From contig OY856413.1 in assembly GCA_963693085.1 (NCBI GenBank), positions 466,421,379 to 466,485,378 on the forward strand: a DNA stretch of 64,000 nt, in the 5' to 3' direction. This stretch comes from Alisma plantago-aquatica (Eukaryota > Streptophyta > Magnoliopsida > Alismatales > Alismataceae). This document shows positions 36,136 to 49,690 of this stretch, one piece after another. The notes beneath the pieces were generated by a model. That model had not been told where the DNA came from. It did not search any database and was given only the letters and a program-made list of their open reading frames with translations. A program made the translations under genes and the position numbers. The number at the start of each line of letters is the position of its first letter. Positions within the stretch are counted from its first letter, which is position 1.

Positions 36136-38768
36136 TGTAACATACTAGATCTTGAACCCTACCCTGGAACTTTGACCTTTTGGGTTTGACCAAACAAGGT
36201 TGATTTTAGAATGATCCTAATAATATAATGTACAAATAATGTAATCTAATATGTCACATAATGCATTTGGTGATAATAAGTGATACAGAACTTAATTGGA
36301 TAAGTAATATGGTTAATGGGACATTAGTGGGCCAAGTGACATAACTCATATAAGGAAGTCTCAAAAGTGAAAACAAACTCCAAATTCATATTTTACACAT
36401 CAAAATAAGCCTACATGTCAATTTTCATCTAATTTGGACAACCTTGATATAATAAGGTAAGTTTAGGAGAGAGAACGTTGATAAAAGGCATTAATGCTCA
36501 ATAATGTGTAATATAATTCTAAAATATGGAAATAATGCCAAATATGTATTCAACACACTTAAGTTAACTTGTGGATGAAGTTTCACCTCATTTGGATAAT
36601 CCATGTGTCATTATTGCATCAAGAGAGAGAAACAAAGAATATATTAAGTAATGCATCTAAAGTTTCCAAAAGTGAAATCTAATTGGAGAATCATAATCTA
36701 CATGCTTTAACTAGCATATGTACAAAATTTCATCTGATTTGGGTTTTGTTTGTTCCCTCAAAAGAGGAAAGAGAAAGAAAAAAAATAATGCAATGTCACT
36801 TTATTAAATAAAATCGATTTTTGTCTATCACGCGTATCTTCTGCCTCAGTTTAATGTTTGATCTAATCATGGCTGTCTGTTTTGTTTTGAGTGGTTAGGA
36901 TTATCTCTCCTAGCTCTTTCCTATGACTTTCCTTTTCTTTCCTAGCGACAGCAGGAATCAGTTCCCTCTCCGATTTCTACTCCTTCTTCCTTCCTTCTTT
37001 GCACTAGGTTTTCCTCCTCTACCTTCCATGTCTCCTTCCGCACCCGTTGACCCTATAAAACTTGAACCCCTATGGCTTTCTCACCTATTTTTCAACCACA
37101 TTTTTGTTCCCTTGTTCCTTCTCTGTAGCGTCCCTATTTTCTGTCTCCTCGCTTCATCGGACCATCGGGACCCCTGGTGGTTGGTCCCTGGCCTTCTTTG
37201 GGATCCCAGAGATGTTTACCCCTCTTTGGTTTGGGTCTATTTGACCCTGAGGCCCTTCTCCTTTTTTTGGCCGCTCTTTCTTGGGAGTTCGATCTCGCCG
37301 GCATCTCAGGGGTCTGCTCAAGCTCAGATAAATGATGTTCTAACTTCGGTTCATCTTTCTGGTGGTTTTGGCTTCTTCAATTAGGTATGATGTGGGTGCT
37401 TCTTCTTTTCCCCCTTATGGTCTCCTTTTTTGGATCAGTGTGGTAGCCTAATTCCTTTTGTGGTGGTCACTTTTTCATCTATTTGATATGTCGACATCTT
37501 TGTCATGAGGTTCCTGGTCATTCTGCATCATTTATGTGTAGTGTTGGCCATGGTGCTAACTTCCCTCAAATTTGGTCTTGGCTGCCTACTACTTAGAGCA
37601 TCAATGGTACTTGGACGAGAGGCTAAGTTCCCCCATCGTGATTTCCTCGGTTTGCCCCTATTTTGCTTCGGATCTTAAATTCTTGGTTAAGGGTGTTCTG
37701 GTCTTTTGACCCAATTTTTTTTTCATTTTGTCATGAGTCAATGAGACCTTGACCTAGTGTTTTGGATGCGCCGGATTGGGCCAGCTCATCTGGGCCCCCC
37801 ACACTCTTTCTCTCTTTCTTTCTCTGCAATTTCTTATCCTAGTTGGCTTTTCAGGTTTTTCCTATTAGTCAGATTGGCAAAAATGATAACTAATTACATG
37901 TTGATCAGAAAAATGTGTAAAAATAGTCAATAAAATGAGAAAAATAAGGGTGTTCTAATGATATCAGTTTTGATGACCAATTCCAATGTTTATTAATGTG
38001 TGATTTCAATGGAACTAATTAATTAGGAATTAACTTATGAAAATCATAACTAAATATTTATAAGTCAGAAAAATATAATAAAATATGTTTTGGACTGGTA
38101 ATGACATAATCTATAATGTGGCATGGTTTTTATAACCTAAATCACATATATTGAAAAAGGTGATTTTTAGGGTTTGAGTAATGTATAAGAAATTGATACA
38201 AAATCTACATATATGCTTAATTGGTTTCTTTGATGCCTAGGCTTGGACCTATAAGTGGATTTGGACCGTTTGACTCTGAAGTTGAGGTATTTTTGCACAC
38301 CATATTATTCTTTTAAGCAATTATCATATATTTCTTCTTAGTCTTGGTCCTATGGACAATAGCCTATACACATTGCTCCTCTATTTTGATAGCATGATTC
38401 TTGTGAACTATCTTATTTGTTGTTGACTTGTGATCATGGATATTCTCTTGGAATCTTTTGTGTATGTTTTGAGCATGTTGGACTTATTTGATGTTATATG
38501 TCCACTGTGATGTGGATGTTTACTTATTAATATATGCCTACTATGATGTGGATGTTTATGTGATATCTTTTTTCCCACTTATGAGGTGGATGTATATGTT
38601 GATCCATCACTTATGTGGTGACTAGTTTGTATAATCTGACTATACTTTTCTACTTGCCTCTACATATAACATGCTATGTGATTTAGTAGCACTAGTGTAG
38701 TGTAATTGCATTGGTTTTGGGGTTATTTGCCCTTTATGCTTTTGGGATGGAGGTTATGTACCCCATAC
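36136..38768 (+). repeat. 3' LTR of element L, 3'-truncated
   Basis: Parallels the 5' LTR from 21812 to 34730 (inserts removed), then stops at CCCCATAC (38768), where decayed Gypsy sequence in the other orientation begins. About 730 bp of the LTR end are missing. TATA box at 37052-37060. The frame 36923-37384 is a leader artefact. Confidence 0.85.
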
Positions 38769-40837
38769 TTGGGTTTCTAAACTCTGAATTTGTAATTGAT
38801 GATAAGCACACTCCTCAAATAAATTTAACCTATGCAATGTTGATTTGATCAATATATTATTCACCCTAGGCAAAGTATACATATGATTGATGGTCACTTG
38901 ATTGAGCGTTCAGTAATCAATACATATGTGTAGAGAACCATTTTTTGTCTTTAAGAAAAGAATGGGATCTCTTTAAGGGGATGCACCCAAGAGGATGAAT
39001 CCCAAGTCCAAGAGCTCATGTATCTACTTATTAAGCTTTACTAACTCTACACAAACCATTCTATAGGGGTATTTTAAGATCAGAGCAGTCCATCAAAGCA
39101 ACTAAATTGAGAACTCTAAATCTATGTTGGGAGGACTGCATGGAAATTCTTTAAGGAAAACAACAAAAAAATCCCTAACTACAAGAGTATCAAAAAATTT
39201 GTCCTTCTCGGATAACAAATATACATGAACAAATTTGCAGCCCTTCCTCCTCATATTTTCCACCTGCATGGAAGAAATGAAGGGACTCTTTTGTCCCTAC
39301 ACTTCCTTTGACAACAAGGGGCTCCTCCTTAGTGTAAACAATGGTCATCAAATTCTCTATATAGTGTAGAAGCACATATTCAACATGATGCCAATTCATC
39401 TCAAGGATTACATGAAAATCCTTCATATTAACTACCATCAAATAAGTTAGAAAAACCCTTTCCTCTATAGACAAAGGAAGCCTAAATATCATCCTTATAA
39501 ATTTTTGTATATGCCTACTAGATGTTATGATGTTCCAATCATAATCTAGGTTCTCAACATGTAGACTAAGCATATAAATGAGTGCAACTGAGATATAGAT
39601 TTGAGATATGCTTGAATCATAAAACATCATTACTATGATCATGAACAAGAATGGTACCTTTAGTAACCTGATATGGCTATCCATATTCTACATTATTCAT
39701 GAACGTACATGATTGTCTCTTCTCCCTGGAGCATATGGTACAACACCTTTGTTGTTGTAACCTTTTTATTGAAGGGACTTGGAGAAATCCCTCTTGATGT
39801 GATAAATCTCTCCATAGAAGTAGAAGATTCCATGTCCAAGCATACACTGTCTTCTGTGGTACTTCTGGCATTGAGGGAACTTTAGAGGACCATTTTAGTT
39901 GCAATTGTTTTTATTTTAAGGAGGGCACTTATTGGTTCCTTTCTATTTCTAACATGCTTCATGTTTTGGTTGTCATGATGACGATGAATACATTTTTGGT
40001 GGTGCCACTCGTGGTTGTGCTACCCGCCATGGTAGTTCTTCTTCCAAGAATTCCCATGGTGGTCCCTGAGCTCTAGGGCAGTATCATGGGATTCCTTCAT
40101 CATCACAAGGCCTCATCTAGAGACTGAGAAACTAATTTCATGCTTAAGGCTATGGATGAACTTCTTGGCACATCATAGATGATTAAGCACATGCCTTTTG
40201 AAGGATGGAAAATTACATTGCATATTGAGTCACGGACATGTATGCATATTGATAGAGACTAAGGAACTATTTCTCCTTTTTGCCAATTATAACACCTGAA
40301 ACATAATAATACTTGAATGATATCATGAACTCTTCCCAAGTGGGGTATCGATAATCACAAAGATCCTCTTACAGGTCTCATGCCACCCCTCATATCATAA
40401 GCCTCTTGAACCTAATGTGCATTTCGTCAGAGCAACCCAAGTGGTGGAGGCAGTGCTCCATGTTGTGAAGTCATGGCTCTGCCATTCCCACAACAATGAG
40501 TTCTTCCTCTCCCATGAAAGTCTTTGGTCACACCCTCAAGATGTCCAATAGGGTGAACTCATTTATTTGTTTTGGTTGAGCAATGCCTCTCTCTCTTATA
40601 GAATTAATTGATGCTCTTAACAAAACATTATAAGGAACTAGGCGTTCACTCTAGGAGGGATCCCTACATGTCCCTCATTTCCAAAATAGAAATGTTTTCC
40701 TCATTAGATTCCATCATGCCCTTGTCATCATCAAAATGACCCTTAGGTTCCATCTAAAAGGGAAAAGAGAGACGTTCACAAGCATGTAGTGTAAATCGAT
40801 AAGATCCTATCCATTCTAGGATTTCTCTAATACCATG
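38769..40837 (-). pseudogene. Decayed Ty3/Gypsy gag-PR-RT (element G), minus strand
   Basis: Read on the minus strand. Gag remnants occur at about 40600-40200. A zinc-knuckle region lies at about 39885-39775, with two knuckle Cys changed to Phe or Tyr. Protease follows in frame 39684-39190: Phe-Tyr-Asp-Ser-Ser near residue 23 stands where DTG should be, and Asp-Phe-His-Val-Ile-Leu-Glu-Met-Asn-Trp (89-98) matches the usual DFDVILGMDW. RT's Cys-Ile-Asp-Tyr...Leu-Asn-Gln-Val-Thr-Ile-Asn block is at about 38930-38860. The catalytic Asp-Thr-Gly is lost and the copy stops inside RT. Not functional. Confidence 0.75.
40822..40837 (-). other. Degenerate primer-binding site of element G
   Basis: Minus-strand CATGGTATTAGAGAA, one change from TGGTATCAGAG, next to the LTR end. 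Confidence 0.7.
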
Positions 40838-43824
40838 TGTCACAACCTTATCACTATATATAACACAACCATAGTGGAAGCATTCTATATCATAGAGATA
40901 TCATGATAAATTCTGAAATGATTCTATTAATAAGAAAACACATTGAAAGGAAACCACACAAATAGTGCCTTATTACCTTCTCAAGAAAAGACTATAGCAT
41001 GGCAACATAACACAATTTCAATACATTAAGGGGAAATCCTAATATTAGGACAATGTAAAAGAAAAACTAGAGGATCCCTCTTGAATGGCACACCATAAGT
41101 GTAAGATCTGAAAGCTTCAAGAACTATACCTCTCACTGTTATTGTGGCTTTGGGTGATGTTGGTGATGCCCCCTGCCTTTTTTCATCCATACATATACAT
41201 TCATTTGACAAACCATTTGTAAGTTGTTAGTTTTTTATAATATGAAAAATTATAATTTCAATATAATGCTTAAAAATGGATATACTATGCATAAACATTA
41301 TGGCATTAAGGTGCATTTTTATCTCTACTAAATTAAACATATATGTAAGGTTACCTTCTCCATGAATGTTGTATAATCTAATCTCACGGATATACACTAA
41401 GTCTGCATGCTAGGGTTACATAACCCAAAAAAATATTATATCCCATGCCATGCCACACTCAAAGGTGCAAATCTAGGGTTATACATCCCAAAAAGTGTAT
41501 TAGACAGAGGGGGCTCATGAGGCACCAACCTTTTGTTGGTGTCTAGGAGATAGGGCCTCAATGGTATATATTAATGTTCTTATTCTTATCTAGTCTTAAC
41601 TAAGGGTTTAAACACATACTTCTTAAATTGATCTTTAGACAAAAAGAGGCTAACATGTAACTAATTTAATCTCTAATAACTAACAAACTATATAGTATAA
41701 CTTCACAAGATTTACATAACAATGCTACCTCTTACATATTTATTGATAATTGTGTCACATGAATAACATGTACATTATATTCTTCAGGAACATGAAGCAC
41801 GAAATAAATCATGATGTAGTATAAAAATAAAATCCAAGGAATGGACCCTTACTTTTTTTTGGTAGGTACACAGATCTTATGATTATTATGATGGTATCCC
41901 TTAATAAACTTGTAAGATACACCCAAGAATCATTAATAAGGATCTTAAACCCTAATTAACCTATGTATGTATCTTTTTGAAAACAAACTAAAATTGGGTT
42001 CAATAACCTATCCCATTATATAGTCCTTGAAAGGACAATCTAAATCCATATGTGGTTTGACCCTATCTGAGTTCTAGAGTTATTCTATGGTTTTTTGAAG
42101 ATAGATTGGAGATATCAATTAGGAATGATATAGATTATTAATATGATATTTGGACTTTGTTAATCAAGGAAGGCATAAAGATTGGTCTTCTGTGTACATT
42201 ATCTTCTGATCTCAGGTGTGATAGGGACAAACCTAGTCATTGTTTGATTTAAAAACCACACACAATTGATATCAAAATAAAACCTAAATTCCAAAAGTGC
42301 CCTACGTATCATGACATATTGATTTAGATTCAAGGGTATGAAGGTAACACCATTATCGATTTCTTCTTTATTAACCATTGTTCTAGTAGTTCTGATGGAC
42401 TCCCAGACCTCTAATTGCATTTGGGACTAGAATCTCATCTTGAGAGTCCAACATATCCTAGAAATACCTTTGACATCAATAAACTCAAGACACCATTTTT
42501 TGAGATTCCCCAAATCCCCGTAACTCCGTCTCCTAATTTCCACCATGGCTAGGGAAAAAAGGAAAATGAAATAGATAATACAATGTGTGATTATCGGACT
42601 AATCCATGAAGAGACTATATGAGGACAAGGCAAAGTCTACAGAACAAAAAAAAAGTCAAAAAATAGAATCCCTCCTCTCATCACCGCCATGGACGGAAGC
42701 AAAGAAGCAAAGCTTAGATTTTGGTTTCAATCAACCAACAATGAAGAAGAAAATGTGAGACAATATGACAAAAGTATCTTCATTGTGACAAACTGAATGT
42801 GGGGGATGATTTCTACAAAAAACTTATTGTCTTGGCAGACCAATGAGGACCACCATATACTATGAGGGACCAGATTTTTAGGGCATAATAACACTAAAAT
42901 TCACTTCCTATAAATAAGATAAAAAGAACCAGGTTGTAATGAGGAAGCTTAGTGGTGGTTTCATTTAAAGGGGATGGAAGATGCTCCTCGATTGAGATTG
43001 TTGTCAATGCCAATGGAAATTAGCTTGCGGCAATGTTGTATCTGGTCTTTGTATTAATTGGAAAAAGAGGAGGCTTCCTTGAGGTCTGATAAAGCTTCAA
43101 GTACCAGTGCCCATCTCCTATACGAACAAGAACATCGTTTGAAGGTTGAGGGAATGATAGGCAGAAATGAGGATTATACATTGTATGAAGGGGATAACTT
43201 AGGGTTTTTGTAGGACCTTAAAAAGATATGTAAAGGGTGATTAATATAGTGAGGAAGTCCATTGGTGATGCTAAGAACTAAAATTGAGTTAATCGAGAGA
43301 GACGATGAATCACAATTATTGTTTGTTGTGAGCCTGGAGTTTGAAGGAAACCCATAAATGAGTGAGATCATACATGTTCTAGAATGCCCATATTCAACGG
43401 AACATACAAGAGTCTATTATACCCCCTATATTAATTTCATTATCCTACTATTTAATAATAAACTTTGTCCAAATCTTACTAAATTAATTTTGCCAAGCTC
43501 ACAAATACTAAATATTTCCTAAATTCTACCATGGGCCAAATGTAATGGTTACATAATTTTCATGGTCTTTCCAATTTGGTCATCAGTGACTCTCAAATTA
43601 AATAATGATGTCTAAACTTGCATAATTCCTTACAAATAATACAACTTTCCTTTCTTTTCTAAAATTAACCATTAAACATACCTCATCAGCTTTAAATACG
43701 AACCATTTGTACTAATTTCCATGTAGCCATAGGCACGAATAATTAAAAAAGTAACTACACTTATCTAGTGAAGAATAAACACATGAAAAGCATAGGTAAG
43801 CATAATATAAATAAGGATGTGACA
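40838..43824 (-). repeat. 5' LTR of decayed Gypsy element G (about 2987 bp)
   Basis: Plus-strand text starts TGTCACAACC and ends GGATGTGACA, giving inverted ends TGTCACA/TGTGACA. The inner border is fixed by the PBS; the outer border is inferred from the inverted end and from B's LTR starting 2 bp later. Short frames inside resemble no protein. Confidence 0.6.
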
Positions 43825-44383
43825 ATTGTAGGGTTTTAGGGGAGGCAGATAAGGCAGCGGAAACAAAAAAATTTCCTCCCCAAACCCAGAACAAGGAAAC
43901 GCCTCAAAGTCTATACAATAGGAAAGGGATGGTTTGTGGAATCATATCTTGTCCCAAGGCTTGCTCGGAGACAATATCTCGCGCCTTGCACGGTCTTCAC
44001 CTCCGGTCTTGGACGGTGTCTGTGTAGCTCCTGGTCGCACCGGGACTGACAACTCCTGGTCTCACCGGGACTGTCGGGATTGACAGTTGTCCTCTGAGCG
44101 GCAGAAATCTCCAGCCTCTGAAGTAGTCCACATAGACCACCTAGAACTCCAATCTCCTTGTCCCACAAGGAATTGGAAGGAGTCGCACCCTCCTGTCAGC
44201 GTACTAGTCACTGACACACTCTCCTGCCACTAGTTTCTTTCTGTAGTTGTCTTTCCCTTGTTGTGCCTCCCTTATCGGTAGCACTTGCTCGGGCTCTCTC
44301 TCGGTTACCAAAACCAGAGAGAACGACAACTTCACAGAGCAACTGGTTGCACTGAGTTGTTCTTTGAGACGCCCCCAATACCC

Positions 44384-44393
44384 CTATATATAG
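44384..44393 (-). promoter_or_regulatory. LTR TATA box, element B
   Basis: CTATATATAG, the counterpart of 6211-6220 in A. Confidence 0.6.
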
Positions 44394-44490
44394 GAGTGTC
44401 ATGGGACAGGATTCTCCATCCCGGGCAATGCGGGACTAAAAGCAGGAGTAGAAGGGTTCGAGATTTTCCACAAAACAAGCAACTCGTAAC

Positions 44491-44884
44491 CTGAACCGAT
44501 CGTTTCATAACTGAAACAGTCGGTTGTGGACCTGAACCGGTCGGTTGACACCTCAACCGATCGGTTGGGACACCTCAACTGGTTGGTTCACTTCTAAACT
44601 GGTCGGTTCGTGGTCTTGGTCAGTCTCCGATTGACTTTCCATCTTTTGTTCCTAATTGGTATCAAATACCAATCCTTGTTCCAATCAAATTGGGCAAGTG
44701 AAACGAAAAGAAATTTCTCACCAATCCTAATTTCCCAACTTGCTCGGTTGCATCAGTTGAACCGATCGTTTCAACACTTGAAGCAATCGTTTCACCTTGA
44801 CCATGAGCCGATCGACTCACCACCTGAGTTGATCAGTTCACCAACCTGAGACGATCGTTTCATTACATGAGCCGATCGGTTGGG
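44491..44884 (-). repeat. Palindrome array in LTR of B
   Basis: Two clusters (44491-44612 and 44754-44884) of AACCGATCGGTT-type motifs with drift such as AACCGATCGTTT and AACCGGTCGGTT. Same layout upstream of the TATA box as in A. Confidence 0.85.
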
Positions 44885-45905
44885 AGTGCTGATTGTGCAG
44901 AATCAGTCAATTGCAGTTTCAATCAATATGATACTCCAATCAATGTGTCCAACACCTTGAACATTATGACATTAAGCTATCAATTAATTGAGTGTTTGAT
45001 TGAACTACTAAACTCCTTTAGTAATCAATCTAAACATTGTTTGTGGACAAAACTCCTCTTCCAGGTTAAATCCTATGTGTGTGACCCTGCAGGTCCTTTT
45101 TCATGTTGGCAGTGAAGGTCCATAACATTTATGACTTCACAAGAAAAGAGCGGTGCCTAATCACACATCAGTACTACCCAAGTGAAATAGAAAGTTGGAG
45201 AACAACTTTCAATCCTACAATCTGTGAATGGTGTTACAGTGATTGTATAATTCCTTTGTCACAGATATCCCGAATGAACTCAAGGCATGAAACAGTCATC
45301 CTGTCAACGTTCATTCACTTTCTTGATCTCAGAGCAGATTGGAAGAGATATGTATGACATCAATATCACATACTGATTCACACATGCGTGTGCACGCCTA
45401 TTTCAATCCTACTCATCAAGTGGTCTTGGATATCAAACTCCCTCAGGAGGGACAAATCCCATATCTATCACTCACCCCTCAAAAGCCCCATGTGTCAAAG
45501 CCACCCAATCATCACCTTTATAACAACCCATGTTTTAGGACTGCGTTTGATGATGTCAAAGTGTGTCCAACGACATGTGTTGAGTGTAGTGATTTCAGGT
45601 CAAAGAATCACACTCGCCACCATCATTGTGAGTACTGACTGTGACTACCATGTCATGGTTCCATGTGTCAAACTCACGGTGGGTCTGTCTGGTACACTTG
45701 TTCTCTAACAAGTACCTATGTGTTTGGTTTGATATCTCTATATCATGACTAATGAGATTCTGTCATCAACCAACACCACAATCTAGTCTTGTGTGTCATT
45801 GTTGTCTATCTACCTTCCATAATGACATCTGACTAGGGACATAACAAGAATGTACAAACTCTTAGCATCTGTATGATCTCATCGTTCAGGTCCTGAACCT
45901 GAAGG

Positions 45906-45910
45906 CATAC
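45906..45910. repeat. Target-site duplication CATAC (left)
   Basis: Repeated at 50340-50344. Element A has the uninterrupted site (CATAG followed by GTCATTGAG on the reverse strand, near 4700). Confidence 0.93.
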
Positions 45911-46678
45911 TGTAACATCCTCAATTTCATAGTTAAAGTAAGCTTTTAATGTGGGCTTTTCTAGTAAAGGAATACCAAGAGATGTAATGAACGTAACCAT
46001 GGCTAGGTTTGTAATTAAATTTACAAAGTGTCTAATACAAGCCATTTGGTCAACCAAGACTGACATAATGGCTTTAATGTGTATGATTGTAGTTAGGTGT
46101 AGATGAATATGAATGAACTATTCTTGTGAATAATAATGTGACAAACATATATAATATAAAGATTTGAGTTATTGGCTTGATCTTTAGACCAACTTAGGTC
46201 TCATCATTAAGGAAGTAAAGTAATGTTGATCTAATATATCATATAAAAGCTTTCGTCAAGTGAATATTGATTAATGTCTTAGTTCTATAATCAAGAATAG
46301 ATATTGGACCTTTTGAAAGACAAGGGAATGGCCTGGGGGCCCTAGAACCTTATTCAATCATGATTGAGCCAAATAAGATTCACATGTGGGTCCTTAAATT
46401 ACAAAATTAGGAATATAGCATGTAGCCCTCATAATAAGTGCTGATAATAATTTTAGTAGATGTATAATTAGAATATAAGATGGTGGGAGAAAATTTAGAT
46501 TATTTTGATGTATATAGTGGCCTAGGTAATTAAATTAGTAATTATAATGTTTTTATTTAAAATACATGTTTGGAGTGTTTGTACAACTAGTTTTTACTTA
46601 AAATATTTCTTTATGTGAAGTTGATGATTATATAGTATTTACTCCAAAATTTGAAGTCAGACCGAGCTATATGATAGG

Positions 46679-46690
46679 CTATATAAATAT
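46679..46690 (+). promoter_or_regulatory. TATA box in solo LTR S1
   Basis: CTATATAAATAT about 60 bp before the shift to a GC-rich, leader-like sequence. Confidence 0.5.
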
Positions 46691-49509
46691 TTCTTTGTTT
46701 TGGACTTTTATCAAGAAGAAGAAGAAAAAGAAAAATAAAAAAGGGGCCACTCCACCCCAACACGGACTGGAGGGCGCCGCCTCTGTTAGAAAAGACTGTC
46801 TGCGAAGGAGGTGATCCCCCACACGATCCGGACTCCAGTTTTCTATATTAACCATGGATCTGGAAAGCCTAGGGTTAGACGAAGTTAAGCCTAAGATTCG
46901 ACTGGAAACTGAGTCATAGAGAAGGAGAGCAAGGAGACCTGCTGGCGGCGGCTAGACGGGGTGGCAGTTAGGGTTTCTCACTGTGACCCTCTGTTCATGG
47001 CGAGGATGTGCCGCCCACTCAGAGAAAGGGAGGCCGTAGATGAGGGGCCACTCCTTGGCACTTCCATGGCCGGAGGTGCGCTCCACCTTGCCGGAGGAAG
47101 CTGGTGTGGTGATGCCCTGTTTTGGGCATGAAACGGGGGAAGTCCCCTTAGCGCAGTCCGTGAAAGGGACAAAGGAGATGCAGCGGAAGAGGGGGTCCAT
47201 GGATGACCATCAGATCAACTTTGAACGACCAAAAATCTTTAATAAGGTGATTCTTCAAAAATTCATATCTTGAGCTACAAATCTCGGTTTGGGACAAACA
47301 AGGTACCTATGGAAAGCTATTCAAGCGTACTCTATTATAAAAAATAGTTCCAGAGTATGATTTTGATGTATTTTATTTATTTTATTTTGGGTAGATAAAA
47401 CAATATGATTTTGATGTTTTGTCAATTAAAAATAGCAAACGAACTTAGAAATTCATGTAAATTTTATTGAATGTGTATTATGATATTCCTAACATGATTT
47501 CAAAGTCTGATCTCTATTATATTAATTTTTATTGAGGTTTGTAATATAAACCCTAATAAGGGTATTTTGGGTATTTCACCCATGATATGAATTTTTTTAA
47601 ATGACCCAATGTTTTAATACATGATCTTACTACATTGTATGCTTACTTTTCTAGATATTTGATAGATTTCTTGTGCTATCATATTATTATTTAGTTTTGG
47701 ACCTGAGTGGCCATTATGTGAGGGTAATAGATGATTATCTTGACAATAAGTGGTATATGTATGGCTAACTAGGTCTAATATTATTAACATGATGGTATTA
47801 TATTTTGATTTCCTAATTGAGTCAGTAATTTTTTCTAACATGTGACTATGCTTAGAAATTATTCTCATTATATGAAGTATATGTTCATATTAGTGCGTAA
47901 GACGATTTATGTTGAGTATAAAGATTATAGTAAATACATAATAAGAGTTTATTTTAATTTCAAAGCCAAGATTTTATAGTGAGTATAAAGTTATGTTTAA
48001 TAACTCGAAGTTGGTATATATAGTTAGGAAAGTGGGGCGTGAGATTTAGAAATAGAAAGAGGGAACATACTCTTGGACTGATAAAACTATGATGATATGC
48101 AGGTTATTAAAGTTATGGAACTTAGAATCGAGACTTCCTTATCGATGCCATCTGCATAAGAGGTAAGTGGTCCATGCACATGAGTACTCATAGTTTATGT
48201 TCAATATGTTTACATGTCTCCTGATAAGAGTTTCATGATCTATGTGATTTAATGTTCTAAGACTTCAATGTTAAGATTTACAAACAATATTATTCTCATA
48301 TTCCTATCTTTATGCAAGTGTAGATACCCAAAGTTTAAAATAGTGATATGTTGCTCAAAATAGTTGTGACTCATGGACCAAGTCCATGAGAAAGTTGAAG
48401 AATCATATTCCTATAATATTTCTTAGAGATGTTTGGAAGTAATGAATATGATTTCAAGATAAGATATGCCAGTAATGCACCCATACTTAGTTGATGATTT
48501 CAAATAGCTTTGTATGAAGAATGTAAGTACACATATGTTATTAGAATTTCTCATATTTATAGTCATAGTTACGTAGTATGATTTCAAGTAGAAACATGCC
48601 ATTAAGATTTCATACATATGTAGAAATCTAAGAACTAGATCCCTTAGAATAAATAGTATCTAGAATACAAGTACAATGTAAGAATATGAATTTGAAAATA
48701 TTAGGACATGGTGTACTAATAAAAGTACGTTTGGGATAAGAAGGTATTGTAAAATGAGTTTATGATGACATTATAAGATAATGATAAATTAAGTTATGAT
48801 TAGGTTGCAAGACAATATTTTATGAGATTTCTATTCTGATATTTAAGATTTAACATGTAAGTTTTTATGTAAATATTAAGGTTTAGGGTAGCATCATATT
48901 TAACAAGAAGGATTGAACCACTTGTCAGAATTCATATTTTTAGATATGTTGTACTTAAAATATGTTTATGAACCTGACCTAAGATACTTTGTATACCTAG
49001 TAATTCTATGAGCATTTCAGGTCCTTTTTCCTAAGCTATTTATCATATAATTGGTATAAGTGAATTAATTTGACCAAATAAGAGTTTTAGAATAAAGTTT
49101 ACCCAGATAATGAGATACATGTTCAAATCAAGAAATGGATTCAATTTAGAACTTAAAGATAAGAGGTTTAGAGTCAGACTTGGACTACTCATTGCATAGG
49201 TAGACAGATTTATAATAAAGATACATGATAAGGGTTATAGACCCATTCTCAATTATGTAGTAATTGAGGTACATGTTTTCATTCAGATGTAGATGTAGTG
49301 CATAATATAAGCGCAAAGATTCAGGTTCAGATTTTAAAGAGCAGAGATTCAAATTCAGATTTCAGATTCAAAACTAAGTACATGTCGAGTACTCAGTTTC
49401 AAATAAGTTCAGATTCAGAGTTTAGTAAAGATAGACTTAAGTTAATTAATTTGAAACGTTCACATAATGCATTATATAATAAGTCCTCACCAGAGAGTCC
49501 CGGGACAAT

Positions 49510-49690
49510 ACAGAGAGTGCGCTGCGCCAGACACTGCGGGAGTCACATAGGGCATTTATGCCAATAGAGGGCACGTTGTGCCAACAGAGGGTGTGTTGCA
49601 CCATAGAGGACACTTCGGTGTCGATAGAGGGCACGTTGTGCCAACAGAGGGTGTGTTGCACCATACAGGACACTTCGATGTCACAGAGGA
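49510..49690 (+). repeat. Tandem hairpin array in S1 (60-bp period of three 20-bp units)
   Basis: The 60-bp unit starting AGAGGGCACG occurs at 49566 and 49626. Each is three units of about 20 bp sharing AGAGG, and each is a small inverted repeat: GGCAC-gtt-GTGCC, GGTG-tgttg-CACC and GACAC-ttcg-GTGTC. A further unit upstream (about 49552-49563) is GGCAT-tt-ATGCC. Confidence 0.9.

Noticed and set aside
49510..49690. Possible CRISPR-like array
   Set aside because: Units are contiguous 20-bp hairpins without variable spacers, inside a plant solo LTR.
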